This document shows positions 35,816 to 48,990 of a stretch of DNA of 64,000 nt, piece after piece. A model generated the notes under the pieces. That model was not told where the DNA came from. It was given only the letters and a program-made list of their open reading frames with translations, and ran no database searches. Every line of letters starts with the position of its first letter. The first letter of the stretch is position 1. The position numbers and the translations under genes were made by a program. The stretch is from Berberis thunbergii (lineage: Eukaryota; Streptophyta; Magnoliopsida; Ranunculales; Berberidaceae): the NCBI GenBank assembly GCA_003290165.1, contig QNQO01000814.1, positions 398,587 through 462,586 of the forward strand, given 5' to 3'.

Positions 35816-38800
35816 TTTAATAAAAATTCATTCTAATAATAACTTCACACTACTATTCCTCTTCTCTATCAACTATCTTTTTTTTTTCATTACCTCTTCT
35901 GTATCATGCGGGCAATGTTGTCATCGTCGCCACCATCTTTCATAGCTTCCCCTCGTTCTCTTTCTTCTGTTCATTTTTCTATTTTTCTTTATTGAAGATT
36001 GTATGAGAAATGGAGAAAGATATATGGTGCTTTTTAACAGTGGTGAAATATGATTTGAATGATATTTGGAAAAGATAAAACAAGTAGAGAAAATAGTTAA
36101 AATTAGCTTCTAACCACTTAAAAAGACAAACACCACCGAAAAACATTGTGTTTATATCTCGAGGTATATTGGCAACTCGCATTCGACTTATCACAAAAAA
36201 TGCACTTAAAAAGTAGTTAGACATAAATAAATAAATATATATAAAAAAAAAAAGTAAAATATACTATACCTTCAACATTATCGAGATTGTGATGCCTGAG
36301 ACAAATGAAAAGGGGTATTGCAAAAGTAGGACAGACAGAGTGGGGCATTTTGTCATACAAAGGAAATGCTTGAATCCTTTTCATCCCTCAAGCTTTGTCT
36401 GAATGGTGGCAAGACTTTGTGTCAATTCTCCCCAATAAAAGAGATTAGAATCGATGATGTTTCACCAAATGAAAGATTCCATTTTGACAATTACCCCCAC
36501 TTTATTTTTTCTAAATGCTAGTTGCTAACTTAAAACTGAAGCTAAAAAGCCTAAAAGCTAGGCACAAACTTTAATTAAAGACTTACTTTTCTATATCATA
36601 GTCCAATTAATAAATGTCAAATTGGATTAAAAACTATATGCATAAGATACATTAAGTTTTGTAGCAACATTTCATAATGTGAATTATAACTGCGATTTTA
36701 TTTTTGAGCTAATGCAATTTTACTAGCCAACAATGTATTAAACAATATATTTTGGGCATTAGATGCAAGATATGGTTAGACCACTAAATCCCCTCGACTT
36801 TGGGAGTTTTCCAATCTAATTAACGGATGACACTGAAGTGTCTATGGATATATAGTCAGTGTTAAACTGTTATCTACTTTAAAAACTTGAGTTATTAGAG
36901 AAATAACATAGATAAATGGGCATTGTTTATGATCAATAAAAAATAGGACTGGATTTTAGTCGAAACAAAGCAAAATCTATAAAATTTTGCTTGGAGTAAC
37001 CTTTAAGTCCGCTTTAAACAATGTATGTATTATGTCTAAACAAATAAAATGCCTCAATCCACACTTCAACTTAGAGGCTAGACTAAAATTAGAAAAATGA
37101 CCATTTACCTCTTATTTCGTGTATTATAAGGCCGGGGCAAGTAATTAAAGAAATCAAAAGATGAGGGTCAACCAACGGAATTGCAAATATTTGTGCATAT
37201 AGTTATTATTTGAAATATATAATAAGATGCATTCCCGTTACAAAATAAACCAAATCTAAGCCAACTCTCAAATCTCATAAGTATTTTATTTTTGAAAATG
37301 ACCCGTAATACATAGAGATTAAATTATACAAATGTTTGTCTCCTTGCTAATCCTAGGATTAAGCAATATAATATGACAAGTTAAAGGTCCACAAGGGATT
37401 TCGTTTTAACAAATTAAAGGTCTTAATCTAGGTATGGTCACTGCATATCTTCGCAAAATCTTATAAATGAACATTATGACTAATCCCTTAAGTATGTATA
37501 TAATCCAAAGCTCTGTTCTTCTATTTCTCTTTGGTTGTTCGATTAAATTTTAATGAAGTTTGACTATTTAAGAATAAATCCAATTTGTTTGTTCTTAAAA
37601 AAGAAAGCTTGCCAAGCTAATCACACGCATCCATTCCATCTAACATCTTGTAGACTTTTGTTAACAGTGACCTCACAAACCTTTATAGTTTGTTTTTGGT
37701 TGAAGATAATTGTGGGACAGAAACTTTGTTGAAGGTGATGTTGCAGCTAACATCAATTCTTGATTGTGTCACACAAATTAGTAGGGGTGAAAGCACGCCT
37801 GTGTAAATAATAGAGGTAAAGATTACGAAAATGGTGGGGTGGTTGTGAAAAAAAAAAAAAAAAAAAGTGATTGACATTGCTTATTTGGATGAGGGTAAAA
37901 TTGAAAATTGAAAATCATGTTAAAAATATACGCTTGTTACAGTTCATTAATCAGTGTTTAAAATGAGCTAGTTTTGATTGTAAAAATATGAAATGTGAAG
38001 GGCATAATGAAAAATCAAAATATTAGATGTAAGAGTTTTTTATAATTTATAAATAATTTAAGGTCTTGAAATAAATTATGTTAGAGACTTAAGTATAATT
38101 AATGAAAGTTTACAGAGACCGACTTTGATTGAAAATCGAAAAATAGGTATTAAGATCTATTTTTATAATTTATAAATAATTATAAGCCTTTAAATAAATT
38201 ATGTTAGGGCCTTAGGTGTAATTAATAAATGTTTAAAGGACTAAATTTAAATATAAATAACACGAGCTTGAGAGGGAGAAATAAAAATTATTGTTGAAAT
38301 TCTAAATATTTAAGGACCTATATATAGCTTATAATAATTAAGAGTTTCAAATAAATTATATTAAGAGCATTAAGGGCTTAAGTATAATTAAAAATATTTG
38401 AGAAGAACAGTTTTTTTATTGTAAATAATATGAATTTGATATAGTAAAATGATACATATGCGTGATACTTTTCACTTAAAATAGCAAAAAATACCCATAA
38501 TAACTATTTACCTACTTATTGATTTTTACTTGTAAATATAATAAATTAGAAAGGCATTTTGAACAACACAAAAATCAGGACGAAGAGACACAAAAACACT
38601 ATTTATAATGGGAGCTATCATTATGTAGTTTGGATGAGTTGGCGATCCATAAGAATGATCCTATTTTTGAAAGAGGAAGCTAACTCCCAAGTCTAAAGCA
38701 AAAAGAAAGGAAAATAAAATAAAATAAAAATACTAGAAATCAGGTTCATGTGCCCACCTTTGTTCTTATTCTGATTACTTTGTTGCTTTTATGATTATTG

Positions 38801-39251
38801 AGAGACTAAAGTTCGTCCATGAATTCCGGTAAGTAATTTGTCCATGTTTAGATTTGTTTCTCGATGGCAATTTTTCCACGGTGCATCTACACATGTTGCC
38901 ACTATTTTATTGCATTCATAATTTTTATAAACTTTGGTACGCAGGGCTCACATGAAGTAGGGTTTACGTAGAGATAACACGACTCGACATAGTGCACGTA
39001 CTTAAGAGTTAAGGCGCTCGACAAGACAATGACTATAAATATATATACTAATTTTTTCAAAATCGAATTGCAAATAAAAAAAAACTAATGAATTTGCATT
39101 TGGTAGATGTCAAATTAAGTGATCTATACGAACTCGTGATCCCAAACTGATGAAAACATTAATTTTTCTCTTTATACGTACTCCAATAATTTAATTGAGA
39201 AAAAAAAACCTTCATCATTTTTTTCCCATTATTCCACCATCTAATAATGTT
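35816..39251. other. AT-rich intergenic region
   Basis: No gene supported. It contains A/T homopolymer tracts (e.g. 37849-37866), and short repeated phrases such as ttttataatttataaataatt at 38038 and 38161. Those occur in two roughly 130-bp related stretches near 38030-38130 and 38150-38250. Confidence 0.4.
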
Positions 39252-39259
39252 CGTGAAGA

Positions 39260-39434
39260 CACAAGCGGAGCCACATACAAGACATGGGGGTTAGTTATAT
39301 CCTCTAAAATTTTTGAAATTTAAATTTGGTACAGTGAATTGTGAGTAATTGTGGTATATTTAACTAATTGTCCTATAAAATTTTACTATTTTTTTCTTGT
39401 CCCTCCTTTTGTGAACATCCTGACTCCGCTACTG
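39260..39434. mobile_element. Short hAT-type MITE (175 bp)
   Basis: The ends CACAAGCGGAGCC and (reverse-complemented) CAGTAGCGGAGTC form a short inverted repeat. The flanking octamers CGTGAAGA (39252-39259) and CATGAAGA (39435-39442) match at seven of eight positions. Octamer duplication plus CA-starting GCGGA ends fit non-autonomous hAT elements; compare the larger one at 50156-52025. Confidence 0.65.
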
Positions 39435-39442
39435 CATGAAGA

Positions 39443-41181
39443 CAATTTTTTTTAAGCAGAACCATAACATTCATGTTGTTACAGTGCGGTAATATATTAT
39501 AAATTGGACATATGGTGATAAAATAAATTCTGTCGGCTAAAATAATATTTTTCTTAATTTATATTCTTAAGATTCTTGGTAAACAATATTTTTATGAGAA
39601 TATTCTTTCAACTTAAAATTTTTATCATAAGATTCTCAAAATTTAAACTTTGATTTGAAAAACAATGTTCAAAATTTACTGCAAAGTTTCAAAGTTCTAG
39701 AAAAAAAAAATTGACCTAAATGAATAAGCATCAAAAAAGTCCCCTGCTCAATCGCCCACAATATGAACAGATTAGCATCCATCCTTAATTGAGGATTAAA
39801 CTATCTTAGCAGGAAACACAGACTATATATTAAAAATGATATAAATTTCTTGGGTAATTAAACATCTAGAAGCCCTTGTCTTACACAGAGTCGGCAAATT
39901 AATTAAAAATAATAAAAAATAAAATATCTCACACGCACATCGATTTGCTCCTATGGTATCAAATTAAACAGTGTTAGAAAGCTTTATTAAAAAAAAAAAA
40001 TTAGTTGTATAATTCAGTATGTCAAGCATTGTAAATCCTCGGAAAATTTGATACAAAAACAAAATGAAAATTCATAGAGGCTATTACATTGAGGTATGGC
40101 ATAAAATCGGTCGGATATCAAAACTGCACTAGGTTATAATTGAATTGTATTTTGTGTTGGATATAGCAAAAATTTTGGCAAAACGAAAAACTATAGAGTG
40201 AGGCTACGAAATCTGATTTTGCAATCGAGATGATGTGGCATCGTCAAAAAAAGTTTTTAACAATATTAAGATACACATAAATACTTTGAAAATTTCATAA
40301 TTCTTTTTAAAATCACGCAGCATCACCCTAATTGTAAAATAAAATAATAAAAATTTGATTTCCTAACATTTTCGAAAACCATATCCAAATTGAGGGATGA
40401 ATAAAATTAGAAAATATAAATGGTGGAGTGGAGGGTAACAATCGTAATTTTGTAGTGATCACGTGATTAAGGGTTTGAAGATAGTAAGTAATGAGCAATT
40501 AGTGGAAGGGGGCATAGGTCACGTGATGTGTCAGGTGTAGTAATAAAGGAAAGACAAAAAAAGGACTTTGGGATACGGCGATGTTCTTGAAAACCAGTCT
40601 CAGCCTTTATTACCATTTCTGCTGAGCCCAGTGGCCAGTACACAATTGTGCGTGCCGTTTTATTCAATCTCTAATTTTCTCGATTGATTCTAGCATTCAA
40701 TGTTGTTTTTTTTAACGGGGAATTCTAAATGTCGAGGAAACTGGCGAGGAAACCAGCCTACTGTTCATTTTCGAAAATTCTTTAGTGCACTGGGGGTTAG
40801 TCTACTGTTTAGGTTACACCTATCTCGAGGTAAAATGGACGATGGGAGTTAATTGATGCGCTGTAGTTGTGCTTATTCTTTTTTTTTCATCTCTATTTTA
40901 GTGATGCTAGGCGGTGAGAAAACGTGTGAGGGAGGGGTTTGACCCCATCCAAACCCCATCCCTTTCGAGATTCACATGGAAGCACATCTCGAGGAGGAGG
41001 AAGGGACACCCTGCCATTTAGAATCACCACTATTTTATTATTGTTTTTTTTTTTAGAAATCGAGCTATAGATTTTAAGAACCCTAAAATCTTTATACAAA
41101 TGAAACAAAAGTAAAAGCAAATACTGAAACAAACTCTCACAAGAGAAAATTCACCAAAACAAACCTAAACTATAAACCAAC
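39443..41181. other. AT-rich intergenic region with foldback-family relics
   Basis: No gene supported. Near 40768 lies cgaaaattctttagtgcact, related to the flank of the 31039 hairpin. Around 40805-40835 and 40975-41005 are tctcgagg-containing stretches shared with that family. Confidence 0.4.
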
Positions 41182-41565
41182 TCAGTCTTTGTACCTTTTG
41201 TTTGATTTCTTAGTTCTATTGGATTTTCGGGGACAAAGTCGAAAATCTTTGGTGTGGGTGTTAGATAACGTCTTTGCAACCGGTTCTATAAACACATCAT
41301 CATCACTGAAGAGGTCTGGCTCATGCTCTTCTTCAAGAACCTGACAAATTTTGTGTCTCAATCTATTGCATGCGCGGTTCTTATCCTCTTTCCATATATC
41401 TTTTAACCAAATGTAGTTTGCCTTCACTGCATATTTGCCATGACTTGCAATAGTTTCTCGCAATGTAGAATGAACTACATTCCCCTTTTCGTATTCATTT
41501 ATCATCGTTAACGCATATTCAATATCAGAAAGAGGAATAAAACTTTTCGTTTTATATTTTATTAT
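41182..41565 (-). CDS. Unidentified exon-like ORF with basic C-terminus
   Basis: On the minus strand the frame is open from about 41565 and includes FIPLSDIEYALTMINEYEKG, IWLKDIWKEDKNRACNRLRH and a Lys/Arg-rich C-terminal tail (PRKSNRTKKSNKRYKD) that resembles a nuclear localisation signal. Composition and length suggest a last exon or a fragment of a gene rather than a random frame. I do not recognise it. Another minus-strand frame at 41926-41660 (HHIVMDFDGVRFSLKT) might belong to the same decayed gene. It has no start of its own that I can defend. Confidence 0.25.
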   Translation of the reverse strand: MIKYKTKSFIPLSDIEYALTMINEYEKGNVVHSTLRETIASHGKYAVKANYIWLKDIWKEDKNRACNRLRHKICQVLEEEHEPDLFSDDDVFIEPVAKTLSNTHTKDFRLCPRKSNRTKKSNKRYKD

Positions 41566-41929
41566 TATTGTCTTGAATCCTATATATCATGTGTTGGGAC
41601 AAATAATCCTATATCAAGTAAGGATGACGGTGACAAATGTTTATTAACTAATTCACTCTCTAATAAAAAATAGTAACGAGAGTTTTTAAAGAAAACCTTA
41701 CACCATCAAAATCCATGACAATATGATGGTGTTCAAGTTTGGGGACGACACCGATGAAGCCAACAAATATCATTTCATAAAATAAATAAATAAACGATTT
41801 TACGTATTGTACATTATTGTCAAACATGTTAGTAATTTGGCGAATAGAATATTCGACAACTTGGTTTGAGTTTTGAGCAGATTGTTTTGAGGAACCTTGC
41901 CAACAAACCTTTTGAATATTGGACAACTA

Positions 41930-42451
41930 TTTATTTAGTTATTCATTTTTTTTTTGGTAATGTTATGTTCAACTTCAAGCGTTGAAGGCCTTAAACTTAT
42001 GCTCACGCATCAAATCATTTTCGTAGAAATAAGTTAAGCATTTGTTGGTAATATCAACTCATGTTGAAATAAATTTTATTTGTTTCGCATGAAATCCTTC
42101 TAGTCATTTAGGATCGATTGCGTCCATAACATTTACGTTGATTGATACAATTGTGAATGAAAATATATGTTCTAGTTATTTAGCAAACCCTATATCCACC
42201 TAGCATTTTTAACAAGTAGACCCTTGCATTATTTGCCAGTTGTGCATCCATCACCTTTTGAATTTGAATAAGATGCCATTAAATAAATGTTCTTCCTTAA
42301 ATGGGCATAATTGATCAACAGAGCCTATTTATAAATGAAAGAAAAATTATCCAATCGGGTGCAAAATATAAAAGGTTGTGACACCACCATTTTCTTTAAC
42401 CTACTAAAGAATATTACCAATAAAATGAATTTTTTCCTCATTTATCTTCTC
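41930..42451. other. Non-coding stretch
   Basis: AT-rich, no gene or repeat recognised. Confidence 0.35.
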
Positions 42452-42602
42452 TTATATTTTTTTTGAAAGCGAGCTGAATTTTTAGGATCTCGTAACCTAC
42501 CAAATATCAGAATTGGTCAACACACCGTAAACTAATAAACATGATGTCGATTGGATTCGAACCCATGACCTAGTTAGTGGTACCATTCACCAAACTTTAA
42601 TC
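42452..42602 (-). mobile_element. tRNA-derived SINE-like repeat, diverged copy
   Basis: The minus strand has GGTCATGGGTTCGAATCC (B-box-like) preceded by a degenerate A-box region, and runs to a T-rich tail. It is the third recognisable member of the family seen at 19820 and 35146. Confidence 0.5.
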
Positions 42603-42834
42603 TTCTCTTATCTTTTTTATCTCCCTCTCCAATCAAGAACAACAAGAGTAATAGCTAGACAATAATCACCGCTCGCCATCATTTCTCTTATCTCTTGTTT
42701 TTTTTTTTCTTTATTTCATTCATTATTTCTTCTCAACAACCCAACAACAATAGCAACATCAACGTAGCTGCTCGCCAACTCCACGCCCTTTTCCGCTCCA
42801 GTTCAGAGATCCTCTTCCTAATTTTTACCTCTTA

Positions 42835-44270
42835 CTTAGGATGCACGGACTTGGATACGCGTGTCGTATCGGACACGGATACGATACGGCGACTCGGCAA
42901 TTTTTAAGAAACTAGGACTCAGCGACAAGTCAAACTTTATTTTTATTTATATATTTTTTTTTGTTAAAAAACTACTAACATAAACAATAATTAATAATCC
43001 AAGCCCATAAAACATCTAGATGCAATGCATAATAACTTGTAAATCCAAAAAGCTTATAACATCATGACACAATTCATCTAGTCAAAACATAATAGATTGA
43101 TAATTTGAATAATTTGATACATATGTTTATAATTTGGTTGCAGATAGTGTTGCAGCCTAGTATTGCCATGATATGGGAAATGACGGGGAGAAGAACTTAG
43201 ATGAAAAGTGTTGCAGCTAGTATTGGTAGACGAATGAAGACAAATATGAGTGATACATTGATACTGTGACAATCAGATGTGAACTCCCATATAAAAAAAA
43301 ACAGACTGTCAACAATTTGTATTCCTTCATATTTTTTACTTTTACTTAGAAATAATAAATAACACACATACACATACTGGTCAACAAATATAAAGCTCAC
43401 CTCTTTGACAATCCGAGTAGCTCACATCCTCACACTCCGCAATACCTTCACCGTCTGTGCCAAGGGCACCACAACTACTTCCCTTCCCCAACTTCAACAT
43501 CGCCACTGGATTGGCTTGAAACTAAGCATCTATGTGCTTGTGCTGTACACCACTTGTTTACCTACACAAAGAAACTAAATCAATCAATTCCATCACTGGG
43601 GTTTCTCCAAATCAACAAAAAAAAACACAAAATCATATCAATGGGTATCTACAACAATTAATATAGATAAAGAGAAGAGAAGTTACAGAGAGTGAGGAGA
43701 AATTACAGAGAGTGAGAAGAGTAAGAGACGTACCTGAGATATGGAGAGGACAACACCCAAGGAAGACCACTTCGACGGACGACTTCTTTCACTTCCAACA
43801 ATGACGGTTGTCTGTTTTCTTCTTCTGTCTGTGCGAAGGCCACCGTGTCGTGGGAAGACCACCACGGGTTAGCTTCCTCGTCCTTCTTTCCTTCTTCCTC
43901 CTTTCTCTTCGTTTTCTTTATCTGCAAATGCAACCGTGCGAAGACCACCGTGCCGTGTAAAAACCACCACGGGTTAGCTTCCTCTTCCTTTTTTCCTTCT
44001 TCATTTCTCTTCGTTTTCTTTCTCTGCAAATGCATAAGGGTTTGACTGCAAATGGGTTTGATAGATAATGGAATTAGGTTTGTATATGGGGCTTTGATCT
44101 CATCCGTCAGTTTTTAGTAAGATCTGAAAAATGAAAGATAATCGGTTATTTGCACCCACACCGAGTCTGGACAAAGTCACGTTGACCACAAGTCAGATAC
44201 ATATAAGCCGCGTATCGCACGTGTATCCGTGTCCGACACACGTTTTACTAGGATTCGGAAGCTTTTTCCA
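42835..44270. mobile_element. Possible non-autonomous element with inverted sub-terminal repeats
   Basis: The left stretch at about 42860-42900 (gtgtcgtatcggacacggat) and the reverse complement of the right stretch at about 44205-44245 (gtgtcggacacggatacacg) share a GGACACGGATAC core in opposite orientation. Between them, 43831-44040 holds a roughly 105-bp tandem duplication (gtgcgaaggccaccgtg and gtgcgaagaccaccgtg). I could not define ends or a target duplication, so the limits are approximate. Confidence 0.35.
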
Positions 44271-44626
44271 AGAGTTCGTGCTTCATAGCCTCTTACTCTC
44301 TTCTATTCTCTCTCGTTTTTCCAAAAAATTGGGTATCCCAAACGTTAGTGCGAGATCGAAAGAGAAAATAAAAAGGAAGGGGGTCAGCAATAGCGATGGT
44401 GGGGTGGGCAACAACAATCATTGTTTTTTTGGCAGCCTGCTTTTGATTAGAAGAAAATAGATAGAATAGAGGAAGAAAAAAACGAAAGAAACAAAAATAG
44501 GGGGCAGACGAGTAGCGACAACGGTGCAGTAGGGTGAGAGAGAAACGAAGACGACAGTGCGGCAACAACACTGTTATTGTTCGGTGAAGAAGAAAACACA
44601 GGAAATAAAATGTGGTGATGTCAAAA

Positions 44627-45115
44627 TAGGGTTGGCAGTGTGGCGAATTTTCACGGATATCCGCCTCACCCAATCTGTATGGGGTGGATTTGGATATGGC
44701 TGAATGGGTTTTCAGGTGATTTCGGATATCCAAACAATATCCGTTGACTATTCTGGACGAATACAGTTTTAGCTATATCCGCCCCGCGGATATCCTTTTA
44801 TACTGTTCAAATTACTATAATACCCTTATCCCTAAAATAAGTATTAACTAAACCATTTAAAAAAAAACTAAAACTAAAACCTATGTAAAATTGTATTGTC
44901 AGGCGGGGCAGATCGGTTGGGCCAGAGATTCAAAACCCACCTAGAAACCTATTTTATGCGGATATCCGGGGTGGGGCGGATATCCGCAAATCCGTATAAG
45001 GCGAGGGTGGTTTTAAAAAATACTAATAAACAAATATGCGGGACGAATTTTGAGCCCCGCAATCCTCAGTGGAATGGAAATAAACTTGCTTAAATTTGCC
45101 CCGTTGCCATCCATA
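44627..45115. mobile_element. hAT-type MITE with perfect 8-bp target duplication
   Basis: TGTCAAAA is present at 44619-44626 and at 45116-45123. The ends TAGGGTTGGCAGTG and (reverse complement) TATGGATGGCAACG match at 10 of 14 positions. The interior carries repeated CGGATATCC palindromes (44656-44790, 44960-44990). No transposase is present. Confidence 0.8.
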
Positions 45116-45123
45116 TGTCAAAA

Positions 45124-46138
45124 CGGAAGTGGCTGTGTAAAATAAAAAAGTGGTGACCTAAAATAAAAAAAATTAAATAGTAAAGTACCAAAGAGGGAAT
45201 TAGTGATGTGAAAATGTCAAGGCCAATGTGAAATAGGAAATAAACAAAATTTTTTTTTTTTGCCCCCAGTGAGACCACGACACTTGCTGAGTTTCCATGT
45301 CAGCAACCACCACACATTGCATCTGCTCTACAGCTGTCATGTGAGTCGTTGATGCTGATGAGGAGTTGGAAAACAAAAAGAAAATAAATAAAGCAAGCAA
45401 GAAATGGTCTCTCAGCTTCCTTCCTTGTCAACAGTAAATCACAAAAGGCTCCAAGAGGAACAATAGAGTGGGGCTGACGTGTACAACAATCCAAGCCATC
45501 CGTTCTTGTCTGTCTCTCTCTTCAAATGTATTAATTACAAAATATTCTCTCTCCTCATCTCTGGTTTCTATTGAAAGCTACCCGCACACAGGTAGACTCT
45601 CTTCTATTTCTATACTTCTCTAGGGTCTGAATGGTCTCTCATCCATCTTTTACAACTATAAAAAACCAAAAACCTTACAATTATGATCTTCTTTATAAAT
45701 TTTCTTTGTCTTTCGATGATTATGCTTTAATGGCAAGCAGACATAGTACTGTTTCTTCGCTGATAAATCAATTACTGGATCGATGAGCTCAGTTCAATCG
45801 ATTCGAATTAATTCAGCTTTCTTGATTTGCGTTAGCAGCTCTTCTCAGCTTCTTCTTGCTTCAGCTCGCTTGTAGATCAAGCTATGCTGAATCGGTTAGG
45901 TTTTTGTATTGAATGTATGGATTTTTTATTTTTTTTTGGCTTCTTTCACTGTTTCTTGATTGATTCAATCTTTTCTTGATTTGCTCGTGAAGTTAAGTTT
46001 GTCTTCTTGAATATTTGATCTTTAGTGAATTTTGATCCATTAATAGGGTTTTAAACTTGCTTCAGCTCCAGTGTTTGCTGATTAGTCAAGGTTTGGACTT
46101 TGGAGGTTTTTTGGTTAGTAAATATAGAACTAGTTCTT
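45124..46138 (+). promoter_or_regulatory. COI1: COI1 promoter and 5' leader
   Basis: No other gene. CT-rich leader sequence starts near 45510 and continues with TTCTT/CTTGA-rich sequence to the ATG at 46424. The leader is probably long. A 5'-UTR intron is possible but I could not fix its ends. Confidence 0.4.
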
Positions 46139-46318
46139 GATAAGAACAGCTTCTGAGGATCGAAAGTTCTTGATTTTCGATAGAAACAGCTTTAAAAGAT
46201 CTTCGGTAGAAGTTCTTGAATCGATTTTTGGATCGGAACAGGTTGAACTTCTTCATCGATTTCGAATTTGATTCGATAAAAACAGCTTTGAAAGATCCAG
46301 GTTGGAGGTTCTTGAGTA
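46139..46318 (+). repeat. Three imperfect direct repeats in the COI1 leader
   Basis: The phrases at about 46138 (gataagaacagcttctgagg), 46180 (gatagaaacagctttaaaag) and 46276 (gataaaaacagctttgaaag) each run on to a gttcttga. This gives three related units of about 35-42 bp with irregular spacing. Confidence 0.75.
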
Positions 46319-46423
46319 ATTAGATCAATTCATTTTGGTCAATAAGATTAGAAGAAGATACAAAAACTTCATCGTTTTTCACAGAGGGATTGAAGTAACT
46401 GTTGATTGGATTAATCACTCTCT

Positions 46424-48990
46424 ATGGCGGCCGCGAATCGCACCATGAACAGGATGATGAGCTTTGGTATATCGGATGTGGCATTAGAGTGCATCATGGG
46501 ATACATAGAAGATCCTCGTGATCGAGATGCGGTCTCTCTAGTGTGCCGGAGATGGTATGAGATTGATGCTTTGACCAGAAAGCACATTACAATTGCTATG
46601 TGTTACACTACCACACCTGATCGTCTCAGGCAAAGGTTTCCGAGGCTTGAATCATTGAAACTGAAAGGGAAACCTAGGGCTTCAATGTTTAATCTCATTC
46701 CAGAGGATTGGGGAGGATATGCAGGACCGTGGATTGAAGAGATTGCAGAAGATTTTAATTGCTTAAAGTCGTTGCATTTCCGGAGGATGATTGTCAAGGA
46801 TAAGGATTTAGAGGTTTTAGTTCGTTCGCGTGGTCACATGCTCCATGTATTGAAACTGGACAAATGTTCTGGTTTCTCTACTGATGGCCTTTTACATGTT
46901 GCGCGCAATTGCAGGTATTTTTTTTAATTCCATAATCGGCTTTGCTATTGAATACCATTCTTGAATTGAAGGATTCATATTGAAATCTTTGCAATATTTT
47001 CCTGTAATTTATACCTATAGTGATGGTTTTGTGGAGTATTTGTTAGCATAAGGTAGATTTACTCGTACTAGGATGGAAATGATCTGGTGTTGTTTTATTC
47101 GTATGTAGAAATTTTTACTAGCTTTCGCTCCCTGTTTGAATTTGCTGTGTAATCATATCTAGTTTTCAGATTTACAGACATTGGCCGCATAGTATAGCTT
47201 ACTGATTTTTCTATATAATTGAATGTTGTGAAGCAAAATTGTCAAGTCCGGGTACTTGCATTCTCTGCTAATGGAAGTGGCTTTCTGCATAATCTACTGC
47301 TTAGTTAGCCTAATGTGGAAAACCAATTTCTATTGTTACTAATTGAACAACTGCAATCCCTTGTTTTGAGTTGGTATTAGTGATTGTGCTAATCGTGTTC
47401 GGAAGTGACTTCCTCTTAATATATAAGAATATGAGGTCATCGAATCAAGCCACCTTTTGCAGTTTCTTCTTCAATATCATCATTTGATCCGGTGACTTGA
47501 TCACACTTTATGTGAGGCCTTATTAATGGAATTATCCACTGATATAGTGTCTGATTCCTCGCTTTCCTAGCTTAAGTGAGAAAATGTTAACAGAAGTATG
47601 TTGCTTTGCAGAAGTCTAAGAACCTTTTTTTTAGAAGAAAGTGCAATAGAAGAGAATGATGGGGAGTGGCTCCATGAACTTGCTCTGAACAATGCAGTTC
47701 TTGAAAATTTGAACTTCTACATGACTGATCTCAGCAAAATCAATCTCCGAGACCTTGAGCTGATAGCTAAGAATTGCCAAAATTTAGTCTCCATAAAGAT
47801 CAGTGATTGTGAAATCTCAAGCTTAATTGATTTTTTCCGTGCTGCAACAACGTTAGAGGAGTTTGGTGGGGGTTCGTTCAGTGAGCTACCCGATACATAC
47901 TCTGCAGTCTCACTTCCCCGAAAATTATGCCGACTGGGTCTCAGCTACATGGGAAAAGAAGAGATGCCTATTGTTTTCCCACTTGCATCTCTGCTCAAGA
48001 AGCTGGATCTCTTGTATGCACTCCTTGATACAGCAGATCATTGCCAATTAATCCAGCACTGTCCCAATTTAGAAATTCTTGAGGTACAATTCTTTCATAA
48101 TAATTCTTATTTTGTTTAGGTTATTTTTCTTGTGATCTTTGATCTGGGTTTTGAAGTTTCTTGTGAATGTTTGTCACTATGAATAGGCAAGGAATGTGAT
48201 TGGAGATAGAGGGCTAGAAGTTCTTGCTCAGAACTGTAAGAAATTGAAAAGGCTTAGAATCGAGCGAGGTGCAGATGAGGGTATGGAGGATGAACAAGGG
48301 GTAGTTTCACAGCGAGGAATATCTGCTTTGGCACAAGGATGCGTGGAATTGGAATACCTAGCTGTTTATGTCTCTGACATCACCAATTCATCCTTAGAAA
48401 CAGTTGGCACTTTCTGCAAAAACCTGAATGATTTCCGGCTCGTCTTGCTTGACAGAGAAGAGCATGTATCTGAGTTACCACTTGATAATGGAGTCAGAGC
48501 TCTGCTGATGGGTTGTCAAAAGCTTAGGAGGTTCGCCTTCTACCTAAGAGCTGGGGGATTGACTGATGTTGGTCTCAAGTATATAGGACAGTATAGCGAC
48601 AATGTGCGGTGGATGCTTTTGGGTTATGTGGGGGAGTCTGATACTGGGCTTCTTGAGTTTTCAAGAGGCTGTCCAAACCTACAGAAACTGGAAATGAGGG
48701 GATGTTGCTTTACTGAGCGTGGAATGGCTCTTGCTGTGTTGCAGTTGACTTCTCTGAGATACTTGTGGGTGCAGGGATACAGACCATCTCCAACAGGTCG
48801 TGATCTACTGTCCATGGTTCGCCCCTTCTGGAACATTGAGCTGATTCCTTCAAGAACGGTGAATTCTGATGCAAATGTACCTGTTGACCTTCCGGCCCAA
48901 ATACTTGCTTATTACTCTCTTGCTGGACAGAGAGCAGATTATCCAGACACAGTTGTTCCCTTGTATCCCGCATCCCCAAGAAACTTATAG
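46424..48990 (+). CDS. COI1: COI1, F-box/leucine-rich-repeat jasmonate co-receptor
   Basis: COI1 is the F-box subunit of an SCF ubiquitin ligase. With a JAZ repressor it binds jasmonoyl-isoleucine and sends JAZ for degradation in the nucleus. Exons 46424-46914, 47612-48083 and 48187-48990 join in phase to give 588 residues, close to Arabidopsis (592). The F-box is at about residues 15-55 (ALECIMGYIEDPRDRDAVSL, VCRRWYEID), followed by leucine-rich repeats. Hallmarks include LKLKGKPRASMFNLIPEDWG, KLDKCSGFSTDGLLH, LCRLGLSYMGKEEMPIVFP, NVIGDRGLEVLAQNCKKLKR, LERGADEGMEDEQG-type loop, VYVSDITNSSLE and VRWMLLGYVGESDTGLLEF. These separate it from TIR1/AFB auxin receptors. Splice sites are canonical and no lesion was seen, so it is probably functional. 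Confidence 0.96.

Noticed and set aside
43703..44035. 110-residue Lys/Glu-rich minus-strand ORF
   Set aside because: Low-complexity translation of a duplicated TTCTTCC-rich tract; no conserved domain or splice context.
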